Source: Leucobacter aridicollis (GTDB lineage Bacteria; Actinomycetota; Actinomycetes; Actinomycetales; Microbacteriaceae). From it: a stretch of 64,000 bases of DNA. Below the pieces are notes generated by a model. The model ran no database searches. It saw only the letters and a program-made list of their open reading frames with translations, and was not told the origin of the DNA. Both the position numbers and the translations under genes were made by a program. Below are positions 16,907 to 25,916 of the stretch, piece by piece (position 1 is the first letter of the stretch; the number at the start of each line of letters is the position of its first letter). The stretch is taken from assembly GCF_024399335.1 (NCBI RefSeq), contig NZ_CP075339.1:2108001-2172000 (forward strand). Reading direction: 5' to 3'.

Positions 16907-18928
16907 CTAGAGCTGAGCGACGATCGCGCTCGCGCGATCCTGCTGTCCGGTTTCTTTAAGTAGCGCGATGAGTTCACCGGCCGCAAGCAACCGTTCCTTG
17001 CGTTTCTTCGCGGCACTGAACCCCTCGAACGCAGACTCGAGCCCCCAGACCGCTGCCTCGGTGTCGCCCCTGTCACGGTGGATTTTGCCTGCCAGCCAGA
17101 ATGCGTGGGATGCGTCGGCGAGCATGCCGAGCTGCGCAAATTCTTCGCCGGCGCGGAGCGCCTCCGAGGCGGCCCGTTCGCTGTCGAGACCGTCACCGAA
17201 CGAGCGGCCGCGGGTCGCTGCAAGCGACCGAGCGAGCGTGTCTCGAAGTGTCGCCCGTTCGACGCCCCACTCCTGTGCGCGCTTCTCAGCGAGTTCCTCG
17301 GTGAGCCCCGCCCTGTCGAGCTCTGGGTGCGCAGCAAGCGCGGCCGCAGTCGCGCGAATCTGCGCTTCGGCGTCGTTCATGCGATCAGCGACAGGAGCCC
17401 AGGCGGCGAGTATCGCAGCGAGGGTCCCCGCGTCGGCACCGCCCGAGCGGAGCAGCGGGAGTGCGCGGCCGAAAAGCGCGTGGGCGCGTTCCTCGTTCCG
17501 GTCGAGAGTCGCACACTGCGCCGCCTCCGCCGCGGCGAGTCCAGCTCGTTCGAGCCAGCCTGCCGTCTCAAGTGGGGTGATCGCCTCTGCATAATCGCGA
17601 GTGGCTGCCGAGTAGTCTTTTCGCGCTGCGGCTTCCTCTGCCCGGGCAAGCAGCGAGTCGGGGCCGATCGCTGCGTCCGGCGCCGCTTCCGGTTCGTGAA
17701 CCGACGTGCCGCTATCTGTGAGCTTGCTCCACAGCCGAGCGAGCCCGGAGCGCTGTGGCGGCGCGTCGGGCGTTGCCACAGGAGCGACAGAGTTTGTCGG
17801 CACGGCCTGGACAGCGGGTTCGCCCGCACCCCCATATGCCGGGCCAAAGTCGAGCGGTGATGTGGCACGCTCCGCCGTAAGCGCCCGCTCAACGAGGTCA
17901 GCGTAATATGTTGTGCCTGAGCGTGCGTCAAACGCCGACGCGTATCCGCTCGACTTGCCGACTGCCCACGCGTGCAGCTCGGCAACTGTCATGTCGCGTC
18001 CCTGCTGCCCGACACCAGGCAACGAGATTCCTGTCGACTGCTCGCCGCTGTCGAGGTTCGCTGAGAGCCCGGCCAGCAGCCCGAGCAGAAACCGCAGGTG
18101 CTGCAGCGGTGATGGCGGGTCAGTCAGCATGTCCCTGTAGTCGCCCCGCAACTCCCTGAGCGCGCGTTCGAAGTGCCCGCCACGCGCGAGCAGTTCAAAG
18201 CTCTGACCGCGCGAGGAGGCGAGGTCGCGATTCGCTCGGGTATCACTCGCTGTCGCGCGATTGTAAAAGTTCAGCGACTCGGCTGGCTGCCCGAGGTTCA
18301 GTGCCGCAAGCGCGGTCGCGTGAAAGGTCTTCGCCGGCTCGATATTGCACTTGCCGTCCTGAGTCCTACCGAGTTCGAAGGCCTCGGCGAACCGCCCCTG
18401 CTCCATGAAGAAGTCGGTCTGCCTGCCAATCACGCACGCATGGCAGTCGTCGAAATCGTCGCGCGGGCTCGAGATCCAGGCGAGGCGCCGTTGCTCGGCA
18501 TCGGTGGCGCCCGACTGCCACGCCCAGCCAAAGCGCGCGGCGAGCACCGCAGAGATCCCGCTGCCCTGCAGTTCGAAGCGCCGCTGCATGTCGTCGAGGA
18601 ACGCCTCCGCTTGAGCCGCAGTAATCTGCGGGAAGTCGGGGAGGTCGCTTGCGACCCACTTGAACTCCCAGAACAGGTTGTGCTCGTCACTCGCGTCAAA
18701 GAGCTCAGGGCTCGCATCCCAGTGCCGCAGGGCTCGCGCGAACACGACGAAAGATTTCGCTCCTTCGCCGCCAAACGTGTACGCCTCAACGAGATCGAGA
18801 AGCGCCTCGGCGAGGTGTTCTTGTGGTCCGTCTGCCTCGATCTTGCGGGCTGCGGCCTCGGCTGCCGCGGTCCTGGCAGTACCGTAGGGCATGTGGCGGA
18901 TGTTGTGCAGCTCTTGTGCGGCGTTCAT
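16907..18928 (-). CDS. TPR-like helical-repeat protein linked to HSP90-type ATPase
   Basis: A 673-residue soluble protein, alanine-rich and helical throughout, without signal peptide. Paired helices such as ARAEEAAARKDYSAATRDYAEA (about residue 425) and the AAEEFAQLGMLADASHAFWLAG region (about 600) resemble degenerate tetratricopeptide repeats. A proline/serine linker at about residues 375-415 separates two helical halves. The N-terminal half carries DDFDDCHACVIGRQ. The start is only 8 bases after the stop of the HSP90-like gene, so the pair is surely co-transcribed. In eukaryotes TPR proteins are HSP90 co-chaperones; that this one docks on the neighbouring ATPase is inference from context. 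Confidence 0.65.
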   Translation of the reverse strand: MNAAQELHNIRHMPYGTARTAAAEAAARKIEADGPQEHLAEALLDLVEAYTFGGEGAKSFVVFARALRHWDASPELFDASDEHNLFWEFKWVASDLPDFPQITAAQAEAFLDDMQRRFELQGSGISAVLAARFGWAWQSGATDAEQRRLAWISSPRDDFDDCHACVIGRQTDFFMEQGRFAEAFELGRTQDGKCNIEPAKTFHATALAALNLGQPAESLNFYNRATASDTRANRDLASSRGQSFELLARGGHFERALRELRGDYRDMLTDPPSPLQHLRFLLGLLAGLSANLDSGEQSTGISLPGVGQQGRDMTVAELHAWAVGKSSGYASAFDARSGTTYYADLVERALTAERATSPLDFGPAYGGAGEPAVQAVPTNSVAPVATPDAPPQRSGLARLWSKLTDSGTSVHEPEAAPDAAIGPDSLLARAEEAAARKDYSAATRDYAEAITPLETAGWLERAGLAAAEAAQCATLDRNEERAHALFGRALPLLRSGGADAGTLAAILAAWAPVADRMNDAEAQIRATAAALAAHPELDRAGLTEELAEKRAQEWGVERATLRDTLARSLAATRGRSFGDGLDSERAASEALRAGEEFAQLGMLADASHAFWLAGKIHRDRGDTEAAVWGLESAFEGFSAAKKRKERLLAAGELIALLKETGQQDRASAIVAQL

Positions 18929-18936
18929 TTCGCTCC

Positions 18937-20838
18937 TCAGGAGTTGGAGTCGGAGTTCGAGTCGGGGCCCGCGGTGGGGCCTTGAGCCGCGTCTGTGGCG
19001 GAGCTTGGAGCGGAAAGCGCTGCATCGAGGAGCACCCCGAGCGAATCAGACAGCGCCGCAGACTCAGCTGAGCGCAGCCCCTCGCCAGCAAGCATCACAG
19101 CTGACAGGTACAGCGAGCGCAACCCGGCGTCGAACACGTCGCCGCCAGAGGACGCAAGCAACCGGCGTGCGACAGGCGAGCGATCGTTGAGCACGAGAGT
19201 GCGCGTGCGCGCCTGGCTCTCCCCTGCGAACGAGTCGAGTAGGCCGTCCCACAGGTCGGGAGATTCGCCGCGTTCGCGATCCAGATCTCGCTGGTGTTCG
19301 CCCTCAGAGTCGCGCAGCAGCATCGCAGGCACGGTGTCTGGTTCGAATGCCCGAAGGATCGCGTCGCAGTCCTCATCGGCGAGCACGCCGCGAGCGAGGC
19401 TGAGCGCGCCCGCGACGGCCATCTCGCGTTCGACCCCGGGCATACCGAGCACCTGCACGAGGTCAGACGACGTGAGCTCTCGCACATTCCAGCCTGGCTT
19501 TGCCGCAAGTTTCGCGAGCAGATCAGAGTCGTAGACGTACCCGGCGTTGACGACGACGAGCCCCTGCGCGCGGGCGACGGCGGCAACGCGCTGAAATGCC
19601 TCTGTCGTCGACGTGTACACGAGTTCGCCCTGTGCGGCGACTGCCGCGAGCGTCATGGGGCCGTCGCTTGTTTCAAACGGCAACACCTCAGAGACGAGAC
19701 TCAGCATGTCGCTGTCGGTAAGTGCGATCGCACGGAGTGCGAGATGGTGGGTCCGCAACACCTGCTGTGTGAGCTGGCTCGGAGTGCGCAGCGTGTCGAG
19801 CGCCCAGCGCTTCACCTGTTCGCCGAGCGCATCGCGCACGCCAAGCAGGATCTCGTCGTCATGCAGCTGCTCACGCGAAGCCGTCGGCGAGAGCGTGTCG
19901 CTGTCGATCACCGCGCGGATGAAGAACGCCCACTCCGGGAGCACGCGATCGGTTCGGGCACTGAGGAGCATTCTCTTCATGTAGACCCGGTGCTGGCCTG
20001 AACCAGGCGTCACCGCCTGCGGCAGGATGAAGGCGACGCCAGTCACGCCCGCGACAGGGAGGTCGAGGTCGATGTGGCCGAGCGGCGTGAACCCGAAGGT
20101 GCGCTCACAGTACTCGGTGAGCGCACGGGAGCGGGCGGAGCCGCTCGGGTGCTCGACGCGCCACGGCAGTTCGGGCTCCGTGACCCGCCTCCACACCGTC
20201 TCGGGTGTCTCGCTCTTCCCAACATCCTCGAACGGCACGCGGACGGCAACGTCGAAGGGAAGCAGCGACGCGTACTCGCGGGCGAGCCCGAGCACAGTTT
20301 CATTCGCAAGCCAGTGGCTGGTGTCGCGGCGGGCGGTGAGTCGCACAGTCGTGCCGATCTCGATCTCGGGGCCGGCGTCAGGCAGTTCGGTCACGTCGAA
20401 AGTGCCATCGGCGCGGCCCTGCCAGCGGATTGGCACCGTGCCAGGTTTCGCCGAACGCGAGGTGAACTCGATCTGTTCGGCGACCATGAACGCGGCGAGC
20501 ATGCCGATCCCGAACTGGCCGATGAACTCTGCCCGGCCAGTGCCGAGAGCCGCATCGCGTTTCGACGAACGACCGATCGTGGCGAGCAGCTCAGTCGCCT
20601 CATCGGCTGTCAGGCCAATGCCCGTGTCTGACACTTCAAGCGTCGCGTTGCCGCCCGCATCGACGTCCGTTTGGAGCCGGATCCGCAGTAGCGCGGCCGG
20701 ATCCATCGCCGCTCGCGCGGTCACCGCGTCAACCGCGTTCTGGATGAGTTCGCGGAGATACACCTGTGGCCCGGAATAGAGGTGCCTGGAGAGCAGGTCA
20801 ACCATTCCGGAGAGGTCGACTTGAAAGCGTTCGGACAC
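18937..20838 (-). CDS. HSP90 (HtpG-like) family ATPase
   Basis: A 633-residue GHKL-type chaperone. The ATP pocket is visible: LRELIQNAVDA at residues 28-38 with Asn34, DTGIG at 71-75 and GQFGIG at 107-112. The middle domain follows (VAGVTGVAFILPQA, then YMKRMLLSARTDRVLPEW). The C-terminal third is divergent, ends in a low-complexity DSNSDSNS tail and is not a textbook HtpG dimerisation domain; there is no MEEVD. It belongs to the actinobacterial HSP90 family proteins rather than housekeeping HtpG. It is flanked by a YbjN-domain gene (51 bases upstream) and a TPR-like gene (8 bases downstream). Confidence 0.8.
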   Translation of the reverse strand: MSERFQVDLSGMVDLLSRHLYSGPQVYLRELIQNAVDAVTARAAMDPAALLRIRLQTDVDAGGNATLEVSDTGIGLTADEATELLATIGRSSKRDAALGTGRAEFIGQFGIGMLAAFMVAEQIEFTSRSAKPGTVPIRWQGRADGTFDVTELPDAGPEIEIGTTVRLTARRDTSHWLANETVLGLAREYASLLPFDVAVRVPFEDVGKSETPETVWRRVTEPELPWRVEHPSGSARSRALTEYCERTFGFTPLGHIDLDLPVAGVTGVAFILPQAVTPGSGQHRVYMKRMLLSARTDRVLPEWAFFIRAVIDSDTLSPTASREQLHDDEILLGVRDALGEQVKRWALDTLRTPSQLTQQVLRTHHLALRAIALTDSDMLSLVSEVLPFETSDGPMTLAAVAAQGELVYTSTTEAFQRVAAVARAQGLVVVNAGYVYDSDLLAKLAAKPGWNVRELTSSDLVQVLGMPGVEREMAVAGALSLARGVLADEDCDAILRAFEPDTVPAMLLRDSEGEHQRDLDRERGESPDLWDGLLDSFAGESQARTRTLVLNDRSPVARRLLASSGGDVFDAGLRSLYLSAVMLAGEGLRSAESAALSDSLGVLLDAALSAPSSATDAAQGPTAGPDSNSDSNS

Positions 20839-20889
20839 AGTATTCCTAGAGTTGGCGAGGTGGGGCGAAAACGGCGAGGGCGAGGGCGC

Positions 20890-21375
20890 TTAGTCCTGCG
20901 GCTTCGCTTTCTCCCACGCCTCGGGGAAGACCTCGTTCATGCGCTCGAACGCAGACATGCTCGTGTTGATGACGCAGAGCAGGTGCTGTGAGAGCTGCTC
21001 GTCGGTGAGGCCGTGCTCGTAGTCGACGTTCAGCTCAGTGTTCACGCGCACGTTGCCGGCGTCGTCACGCGCGATGTAGACCTTCGGCCACAGCTTCTCG
21101 CGGTTCCAGTCGTTCGCTGTCTCGAGTGCTTTCAGGTAGTCGGACTCGGCGAGTTCGCCGCGCCAGAAACCGCGCACGCAGAGTAGTTCGTCGTTGTCGC
21201 CGTTCACGAAGAAATAGAACGAGCCGTACTCCCAGCCGCCCCCGATGTCGCCGTCCGAGTCAACGTTGTAGGACCACCCTGCCTGCTCGAGCGAGTGCTT
21301 GATGCGGTCCTTCGACAGTGGCTTAAGCGCGCCACCTGCGGCGGGGACTGGAGCGTCCTTCGTAAAAAAACCCAT
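20890..21375 (-). CDS. YbjN domain protein
   Basis: A 161-residue soluble protein. The YbjN fold, a T3SS-chaperone-like alpha/beta module, covers residues about 20-150: RIKHSLEQAGWSYNVDSDGD, then GSFYFFVNGDNDELLCVRGFW and RVNTELNVDYEHGLTDEQL. YbjN proteins suppress temperature-sensitive phenotypes in E. coli and affect stress physiology; the mechanism is unsettled. AAAGGAA stands 8 bases before the ATG. It is the first gene of the YbjN-HSP90-TPR unit, so its promoter probably drives all three. Confidence 0.8.
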   Translation of the reverse strand: MGFFTKDAPVPAAGGALKPLSKDRIKHSLEQAGWSYNVDSDGDIGGGWEYGSFYFFVNGDNDELLCVRGFWRGELAESDYLKALETANDWNREKLWPKVYIARDDAGNVRVNTELNVDYEHGLTDEQLSQHLLCVINTSMSAFERMNEVFPEAWEKAKPQD

Positions 21376-21522
21376 GATTGGCGTTCCTTTCGGGTCGGTT
21401 TCTCCAGTTTAGGCAGTTTCAATGACAAACACGTCGAGCCTCCGGGTGGTGGCCGAAGATTCTTCAGCGCACTCCCGGAAGCGTCACCGAGCCAGCAGCC
21501 GCAAGCGTGTCGCGGGCGAGCG

Positions 21523-22713
21523 CTACTGGAACACCGTGAGCCCGTACAGCACGAACACAAAGAGGTGCGCGGCACCGTGCAACGCGGTCACCCGCTTGCC
21601 GAAGAACGTTGTCATCGTCAGCAGCAGCGACACCGCAAGCAACACAAGGTTCGTGGGCCCCTCGCCGAGCGTCACTGTCTGGCCGGTGAGGAGGCCGATA
21701 GTGAGCACCGCGGGGATTGTGAGCCCGACAGTCGAGACGAGGGCGCCGTGGCAGAGGTTGCTCACGCGCTGAATCTCCCCGGCGAGCGCCGCACGAATCG
21801 CGGTGATCGTTTCGGGGAGGAATACGATCATCGCGATCAGGATCCCGGAGAGCGCGACTGGCGCCCCGAGCCTGTCGAGCCCCTCGTCCAGAAGCGACGC
21901 CATGTCGTGCGAGAGCAGCACGATCGGAACGACCATCATGACGAGCAGGATCGCGCGTGCGACGAGCTCGGGCCGGTGTTTCGCGAGCGCTCCCGCGAGC
22001 TTGCTCTGGGCGCCGGCGTTGTCTGTCCGTGCGGCGCCCACGCCCTCGGCAGAAATCGTCTCCGCATGTTCGACGAGCACGACCTCTTGGAAGTCGGCGC
22101 GCTGCGCACCCATCTGGCGCACAAGGAAGAAGGCATAGAGCATCACGGTCAGCCCGATGATCGGGATCTCCTGGCCCGCGGTGTAAGAGCCGTTCACGCC
22201 GATGATTGCTGGAAGCGCGAACGCGACGGTGACGAGCACGACAAGCAACGAGAGGTATGCGGAGACACCGGACCTGTTAGGTCGCAAGTTGCTGTGTCGG
22301 AGCCCGCCGACAAGCAACGACACACCGATGACGAGGTTCAGAATGATCATCGACACCGCCATCACCGAGTCGCGAGCGATCGTTGCGTGCTCGCCGGGGC
22401 CGAGCATCACGGCGGAGATGAGGATCACCTCGATCAACACAATCGACAGCGTAAGCACAAGGGTTCCGTAGGGGTCGCCAAGTTTTTCAGCGAGGTGCTC
22501 AGCCTCGGTGACAACACCAGACGCTGCAACGAGGATGACGGCGACGATGAGTCCGAGGATCGTGAACAGGACGGGCGTCGGTAGGTCCCCGTCGAGCAAC
22601 TTCCCGCCAAGCACAAGGGCGAGCACGCTCCCCCAGCCAAGCGCGAGCTTCGTTAGCGCCGCTGGAGTGAGCACTGCCCGAAAGACTGAAGGTGTAACTG
22701 TGGTGGTTGACAT
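21523..22713 (-). CDS. chaA: ChaA-type calcium/sodium:proton antiporter
   Basis: A 396-residue membrane protein with about 11 helices of the calcium/cation exchanger superfamily. The two acidic exchanger repeats are visible: VVTEAEHLAEKLGDPYGTLVLT and IEVILISAVM in the first half, FLPETITAIRAALAGEIQRVSN in the second, the ChaA pattern. Family members export calcium, sodium or potassium in exchange for protons, helping alkaline and salt tolerance. A cytosolic loop (about residues 205-240) separates the halves. GGAAGG at 22721-22726 (on the minus strand) is the ribosome site, directly beside a hairpin. Confidence 0.82.
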   Translation of the reverse strand: MSTTTVTPSVFRAVLTPAALTKLALGWGSVLALVLGGKLLDGDLPTPVLFTILGLIVAVILVAASGVVTEAEHLAEKLGDPYGTLVLTLSIVLIEVILISAVMLGPGEHATIARDSVMAVSMIILNLVIGVSLLVGGLRHSNLRPNRSGVSAYLSLLVVLVTVAFALPAIIGVNGSYTAGQEIPIIGLTVMLYAFFLVRQMGAQRADFQEVVLVEHAETISAEGVGAARTDNAGAQSKLAGALAKHRPELVARAILLVMMVVPIVLLSHDMASLLDEGLDRLGAPVALSGILIAMIVFLPETITAIRAALAGEIQRVSNLCHGALVSTVGLTIPAVLTIGLLTGQTVTLGEGPTNLVLLAVSLLLTMTTFFGKRVTALHGAAHLFVFVLYGLTVFQ

Positions 22714-22788
22714 CGCGAGGCCTTCCCCGGTTCTGCGGGGCCGTCCCCATACAACACAGAACCGCCGGGTCGTCCCGACGGCATTGTA
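22714..22788 (-). promoter_or_regulatory. structured 5' leader of the chaA-type gene
   Basis: On the minus strand, TACAAT (22783-22788) is a likely -10 box. The leader then forms a hairpin: the 8-base arm at 22757-22764 pairs with 22728-22735 (CGGTTCTG/CAGAACCG), enclosing an inner GGGG/CCCC stem (22737-22740 with 22745-22748). The base of the hairpin ends one base from the Shine-Dalgarno. It does not match a riboswitch class I can name. Confidence 0.45.
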
Positions 22789-22880
22789 CGTCCAAGTCTA
22801 GCCGCCGCAGGCGAGTTTGGCACGGCCGTCGCCACCATGCGCAGCCGGTGCACAGGGACGGCGATCGATAGACTCGTTCA

Positions 22881-24098
22881 ATGCCCAAATCGCCCGCGAA
22901 CACGCCGCCGAAAGTCCGGCTCCCCTTCGAGGTGTGGGCGCTCGTCGCCGGCGGGTTCACCGTCGCGCTGGGCTACGGCGTCGTTGCACCAGCGATCCCA
23001 CAGTTCGCGCTCGAGTTCGGCGTGAGCACGTTCGCAGCATCCGCGATCGTGAGCGCCTTCGCGCTCATGCGTCTTGTGGGAGCGCCCCTCGGCGGCTGGT
23101 TCGTGAGCAGGTTCGGTGAGCGGGCGACGTACACGACCGGGATCCTGATCGTCGCCGCTTCCACGGGCGCCGCGGCGTTCGCAATGAACTATCCTCAGTT
23201 TCTCGTCTTGCGCGGCCTCGGCGGCCTCGGGTCAGCGATGTTCACCATCGCCGCGACAGCCCTCCTCGTCGAGGCGAGTCCACCGCAGGGCAGAGCCCGC
23301 GTGGCGAGCGTCAACGCGGCGGGCTTCCTCCTCGGAGGCCTGCTCGGCCCCGTGCTCGGCGGCGTCGTCGCAGGCTTCGGCATCCGCGCGCCATTCATCT
23401 TCTACTTCTTCACGCTCCTCGCTGCCGCGATCGTCGTCACCATCGCGCTTCGCAGCAAGCACGCGCTGCCGCGTACTGCCGACGGCCCCCGCCAAGCTGG
23501 CGAGGAGCTGCAATTGCGAGATGCCCTTGCCCTGCCGACGTACCGCTCACTCCTGCTCTCGGTATTTGCGTTCGGCTGGACTTCGTTCGGTGTTCGGGTG
23601 TCACTGATCCCGATCTTCGTCGCCGTTGTGTTCGCTGGCGACGCGACGACGGCGGCCTGGGTACTCGCGGCGTATGCAGCGGGCAACGCGATCTTCATCT
23701 TCCCCGCCGGTCGGTGGAGCGACTCGATCGGCCGCACGCCGCTCCTGTCGTTGGGGCTCGCCGTGCTCGCCGCGGCCTTCCTCGCGTTCCCGTCCGCGGG
23801 ATCGCTCTGGGTCGCGATGGCGATCATGGTCGTCGCCGGCGCGGGCTCGGCGCTCGCGAACCCTGGCCACCAGGCGGTCCTCGCCGACATAATCGGGCAG
23901 CGCCGCGGTGGCATGGTTGTCTCGACGTTCTCCATGTCGAGCGACCTCGGCGGGGTCCTCGGGCCGCTCATCGCGGGGGCGATCGTCGACGTCGCCGGCT
24001 TCGACTGGGCATTCGGGCTCACCGCCGCGCTGCTCGCAGCGGCTGCCATCGGGTGGCTCGCCACGGCGAAGCACACCGCCGCGCTGACAAAGGGCTAG
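22881..24098 (+). CDS. MFS transporter
   Basis: A 405-residue major facilitator with 12 predicted helices in two six-helix halves. The first-half loop has the MFS A-motif style GAPLGGWFVSRFGERATY (residues about 67-84) and the second half carries GRWSDSIGRTPLL (about 275-287). It resembles drug or metabolite efflux proteins of the DHA1 type; the substrate is unknown. It is divergent from the antiporter gene and ends at a GC-rich hairpin. Confidence 0.82.
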   Translation: MPKSPANTPPKVRLPFEVWALVAGGFTVALGYGVVAPAIPQFALEFGVSTFAASAIVSAFALMRLVGAPLGGWFVSRFGERATYTTGILIVAASTGAAAFAMNYPQFLVLRGLGGLGSAMFTIAATALLVEASPPQGRARVASVNAAGFLLGGLLGPVLGGVVAGFGIRAPFIFYFFTLLAAAIVVTIALRSKHALPRTADGPRQAGEELQLRDALALPTYRSLLLSVFAFGWTSFGVRVSLIPIFVAVVFAGDATTAAWVLAAYAAGNAIFIFPAGRWSDSIGRTPLLSLGLAVLAAAFLAFPSAGSLWVAMAIMVVAGAGSALANPGHQAVLADIIGQRRGGMVVSTFSMSSDLGGVLGPLIAGAIVDVAGFDWAFGLTAALLAAAAIGWLATAKHTAALTKG

Positions 24099-24124
24099 CC
24101 GGGCGGCGCGAACCGCGCCCGGCT
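24097..24124. terminator. hairpin terminator between MFS and deformylase genes
   Basis: AGCCGGGCG at 24097-24105 pairs with CGCCCGGCT at 24116-24124 around a 10-base loop, overlapping the MFS stop codon. It lies between convergent genes. Confidence 0.6.
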
Positions 24125-24143
24125 ACTCGCCTTCGCTACCCGC

Positions 24144-24710
24144 CTACTCGCCTTCGAGGTCGTCGAGCCCAGGCATCCAGGTCAAGCCGGGGACTCCCCA
24201 ACCACGCTTGCGCTGGATCTTCTGCGCCGCACGATTCTCCGGGTGAACGAGCCTGTCGACATAGAGCAGGCCGTTCAGGTGATCGAACTCGTGCTGCATG
24301 ATGCGCGCGAACCAGCCGCTCGCCTCGACCTCAAAAGGCTTCCCGTCGATGTCCTGCGCACGAAGCAGGGCACGCGAGGAGCGCCGCAGCGCGAACCGTT
24401 CGCCCGGGAACGAGAGGCACCCTTCAACCTCATCTTCTTCGGGGAGCCCCGGCTCGAGCGGCGCGATCCACAGCTCAGGGTTGATCGCGACGCCCTCGGC
24501 GGGCGCCTCGTCCTGATCCTCGTACATCCAGACAAAGATCCGCTGCCCCACGCCAACCTGCGGCGCCGCGAGGCCGACACCCGGCGCCGCGACAGTCGTT
24601 TCAAACATGTTGTCAACGAGGGTGCGCAGCTCGGCGTCGAACTCGGTCACGGGGGCCGCCGGGCGGTGCAGAACGGGCTCGCCGCAGATGGTGATTGGGA
24701 GAATAGCCAT
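24144..24710 (-). CDS. def: peptide deformylase
   Basis: A 188-residue metalloenzyme that removes the formyl group from nascent peptides. All three catalytic motifs are intact: GVGLAAPQ at residues 44-51, EGCLS at 96-100 (metal ligand Cys98) and QHEFDHL at 139-145 (ligands His140 and His144, catalytic Glu141). The open frame extends to 24923, but the ATG at 24710 starts the conserved MAILPI sequence. It is divergent from the oligoribonuclease gene, 64 bases apart. Confidence 0.93.
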   Translation of the reverse strand: MAILPITICGEPVLHRPAAPVTEFDAELRTLVDNMFETTVAAPGVGLAAPQVGVGQRIFVWMYEDQDEAPAEGVAINPELWIAPLEPGLPEEDEVEGCLSFPGERFALRRSSRALLRAQDIDGKPFEVEASGWFARIMQHEFDHLNGLLYVDRLVHPENRAAQKIQRKRGWGVPGLTWMPGLDDLEGE

Positions 24711-24774
24711 GAACTCAAGCCTACCGGCGCGGATAGACTGGAGACGACCGCATCCCCCGTTATTAGGAGTCACC

Positions 24775-25455
24775 TTGTCGAACGCCCCCGCAGAACAGAT
24801 CGTCTGGATCGACTGCGAAATGACAGGGCTCGACACCGACAACGACGGACTGTGCGAAATCGCCGTCATCGTGACCGACTTCGAGCTCACGCCGCTCGAC
24901 CCCGGCTTCGACATCGTTATCAACCCGGGCGAGGCCGCGCTCGCTCACATGAACGACTTCGTACGCAACATGCACGAGACGTCGGGGCTGCTCCCCCGCA
25001 TCGAGGCTGGCGTGACGCCAGCCGAAGCGGAGAAGCAGGTCATCGAATACATCAACAGGTTCATTCCCGAGGGCAGGCGGCCACTCGTCGCTGGCAACAC
25101 CATCGGCATGGACCGCCGGTTCGTCGCGAAGTACATGCCGACGCTCGAGGAGCGCTTGCACTACCGCTCGATCGACGTGTCGACGATCAAGGAACTGTCG
25201 CGCCGCTGGTACACGAGCGCCTATTACGCGGCCCCGGAGAAGCGTGGCGGCCACCGCGCACTCGCAGACATCGCGGAGTCAATCCAAGAACTCGCCTACT
25301 TCCGCGGAGCCGTCCTCGTTCCCGGCAGCGGTCCCGATTCGAAATCCGCGAAAAAGCTCGCGGGCGCCGTTTCACAGCAGTACGCCGCGCTCGTTGACGG
25401 CACCCCGGAGCAGCCGGAGGAGCCAGTCGAGCCCACCGCTTCACCCGCGAAGTAA
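24775..25455 (+). CDS. orn: oligoribonuclease
   Basis: A 226-residue DEDDh 3'-5' exonuclease that degrades dinucleotides and other short RNAs. Motifs: VWIDCEMTGLD with Asp13 and Glu15, GNTIGMDRRF, the YRSIDVST strand, and the Exo III segment KRGGHRALADIAES. The TTG at 24775 is the start: AGGAG is 5 bases upstream and the protein then begins at the conserved position; the longer open frame overlaps the deformylase promoter. The tail after residue 200 is a low-complexity P/E-rich extension beyond the usual 180-200 residues. Confidence 0.93.
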   Translation: MSNAPAEQIVWIDCEMTGLDTDNDGLCEIAVIVTDFELTPLDPGFDIVINPGEAALAHMNDFVRNMHETSGLLPRIEAGVTPAEAEKQVIEYINRFIPEGRRPLVAGNTIGMDRRFVAKYMPTLEERLHYRSIDVSTIKELSRRWYTSAYYAAPEKRGGHRALADIAESIQELAYFRGAVLVPGSGPDSKSAKKLAGAVSQQYAALVDGTPEQPEEPVEPTASPAK

Positions 25456-25533
25456 GGGCTGGCGTTCCGCACCCTCACCGCCAGTGGCACCCGGGCACTC
25501 TGCCTCCACGCCTCCCCGGCGCTCTAGCGCGCG

Positions 25534-25826
25534 CTACCCGTCTGTCGACTCGGCGCTTGTTGGTTCGGGATCGTCGGCGCGGCCCGCGACGATCAGGATC
25601 AGTCTGCGCAGCACCCCCAGGTCGATGTCCTCGAGCTTGCGCACATACACGCACCCCGCACCCTCGGTGTACTTCCCGAGCGCGGGCAGGAGCGCAGCGC
25701 CCGCTGGCAGATCTTTCAGGCCGTAAAGCGACAGCTGCTGCGCCTTTCGCGGCGCTTTGCTGGCGCGACAGCATCAAGAAAGTCGGCGACATCGGCGTCG
25801 GTCGGCTTCGTTTTGAAATCAGACAC
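25534..25826 (-). pseudogene. DUF1801 gene remnant with internal deletion and frameshift
   Basis: Reading from GTG at 25826 on the minus strand gives SDFKTKPTDADVADFLDAV then APAKRRE, the conserved start of DUF1801 proteins. The frame breaks at about 25741-25752 and, one frame over, continues as KAQQLSLYGLKDLP and later GKYTEGAGCVYVRKLEDID, the conserved DUF1801 C-terminus, to TAG at 25534. Compared with an intact protein of about 140 residues, roughly 50 residues from the middle are missing. This is a decayed gene, not a real short protein. Confidence 0.75.
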
Positions 25827-25847
25827 GCCCCAAGTATCGCACCCGTT

Positions 25848-25877
25848 TTGGCAACGCACTATCCCCTGGGCTATGCT
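25848..25877 (+). promoter_or_regulatory. promoter of tRNA-His
   Basis: TTGGCA at 25848-25853 and TATGCT at 25872-25877, 18 bases apart. Transcription would begin at about 25884, 30 bases before the tRNA. Confidence 0.6.
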
Positions 25878-25916
25878 GGTCAGGTTGCCAAGTGAGCTCG
25901 CTCACTCGGACACATG

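Noticed and set aside
18937..20838. Housekeeping htpG
   Set aside because: The C-terminal third and the setting with YbjN and TPR-like genes are those of the separate actinobacterial HSP90 family, so the symbol htpG is not used.
22714..22788. yybP-ykoY or other known riboswitch before the antiporter
   Set aside because: The hairpin lacks the conserved loops of these classes; it is kept only as an unassigned leader.
25475..25792. 105-codon open frame on the minus strand near the tRNA-His
   Set aside because: The frame is not conserved; the real signal there is the frameshifted DUF1801 remnant in other frames.
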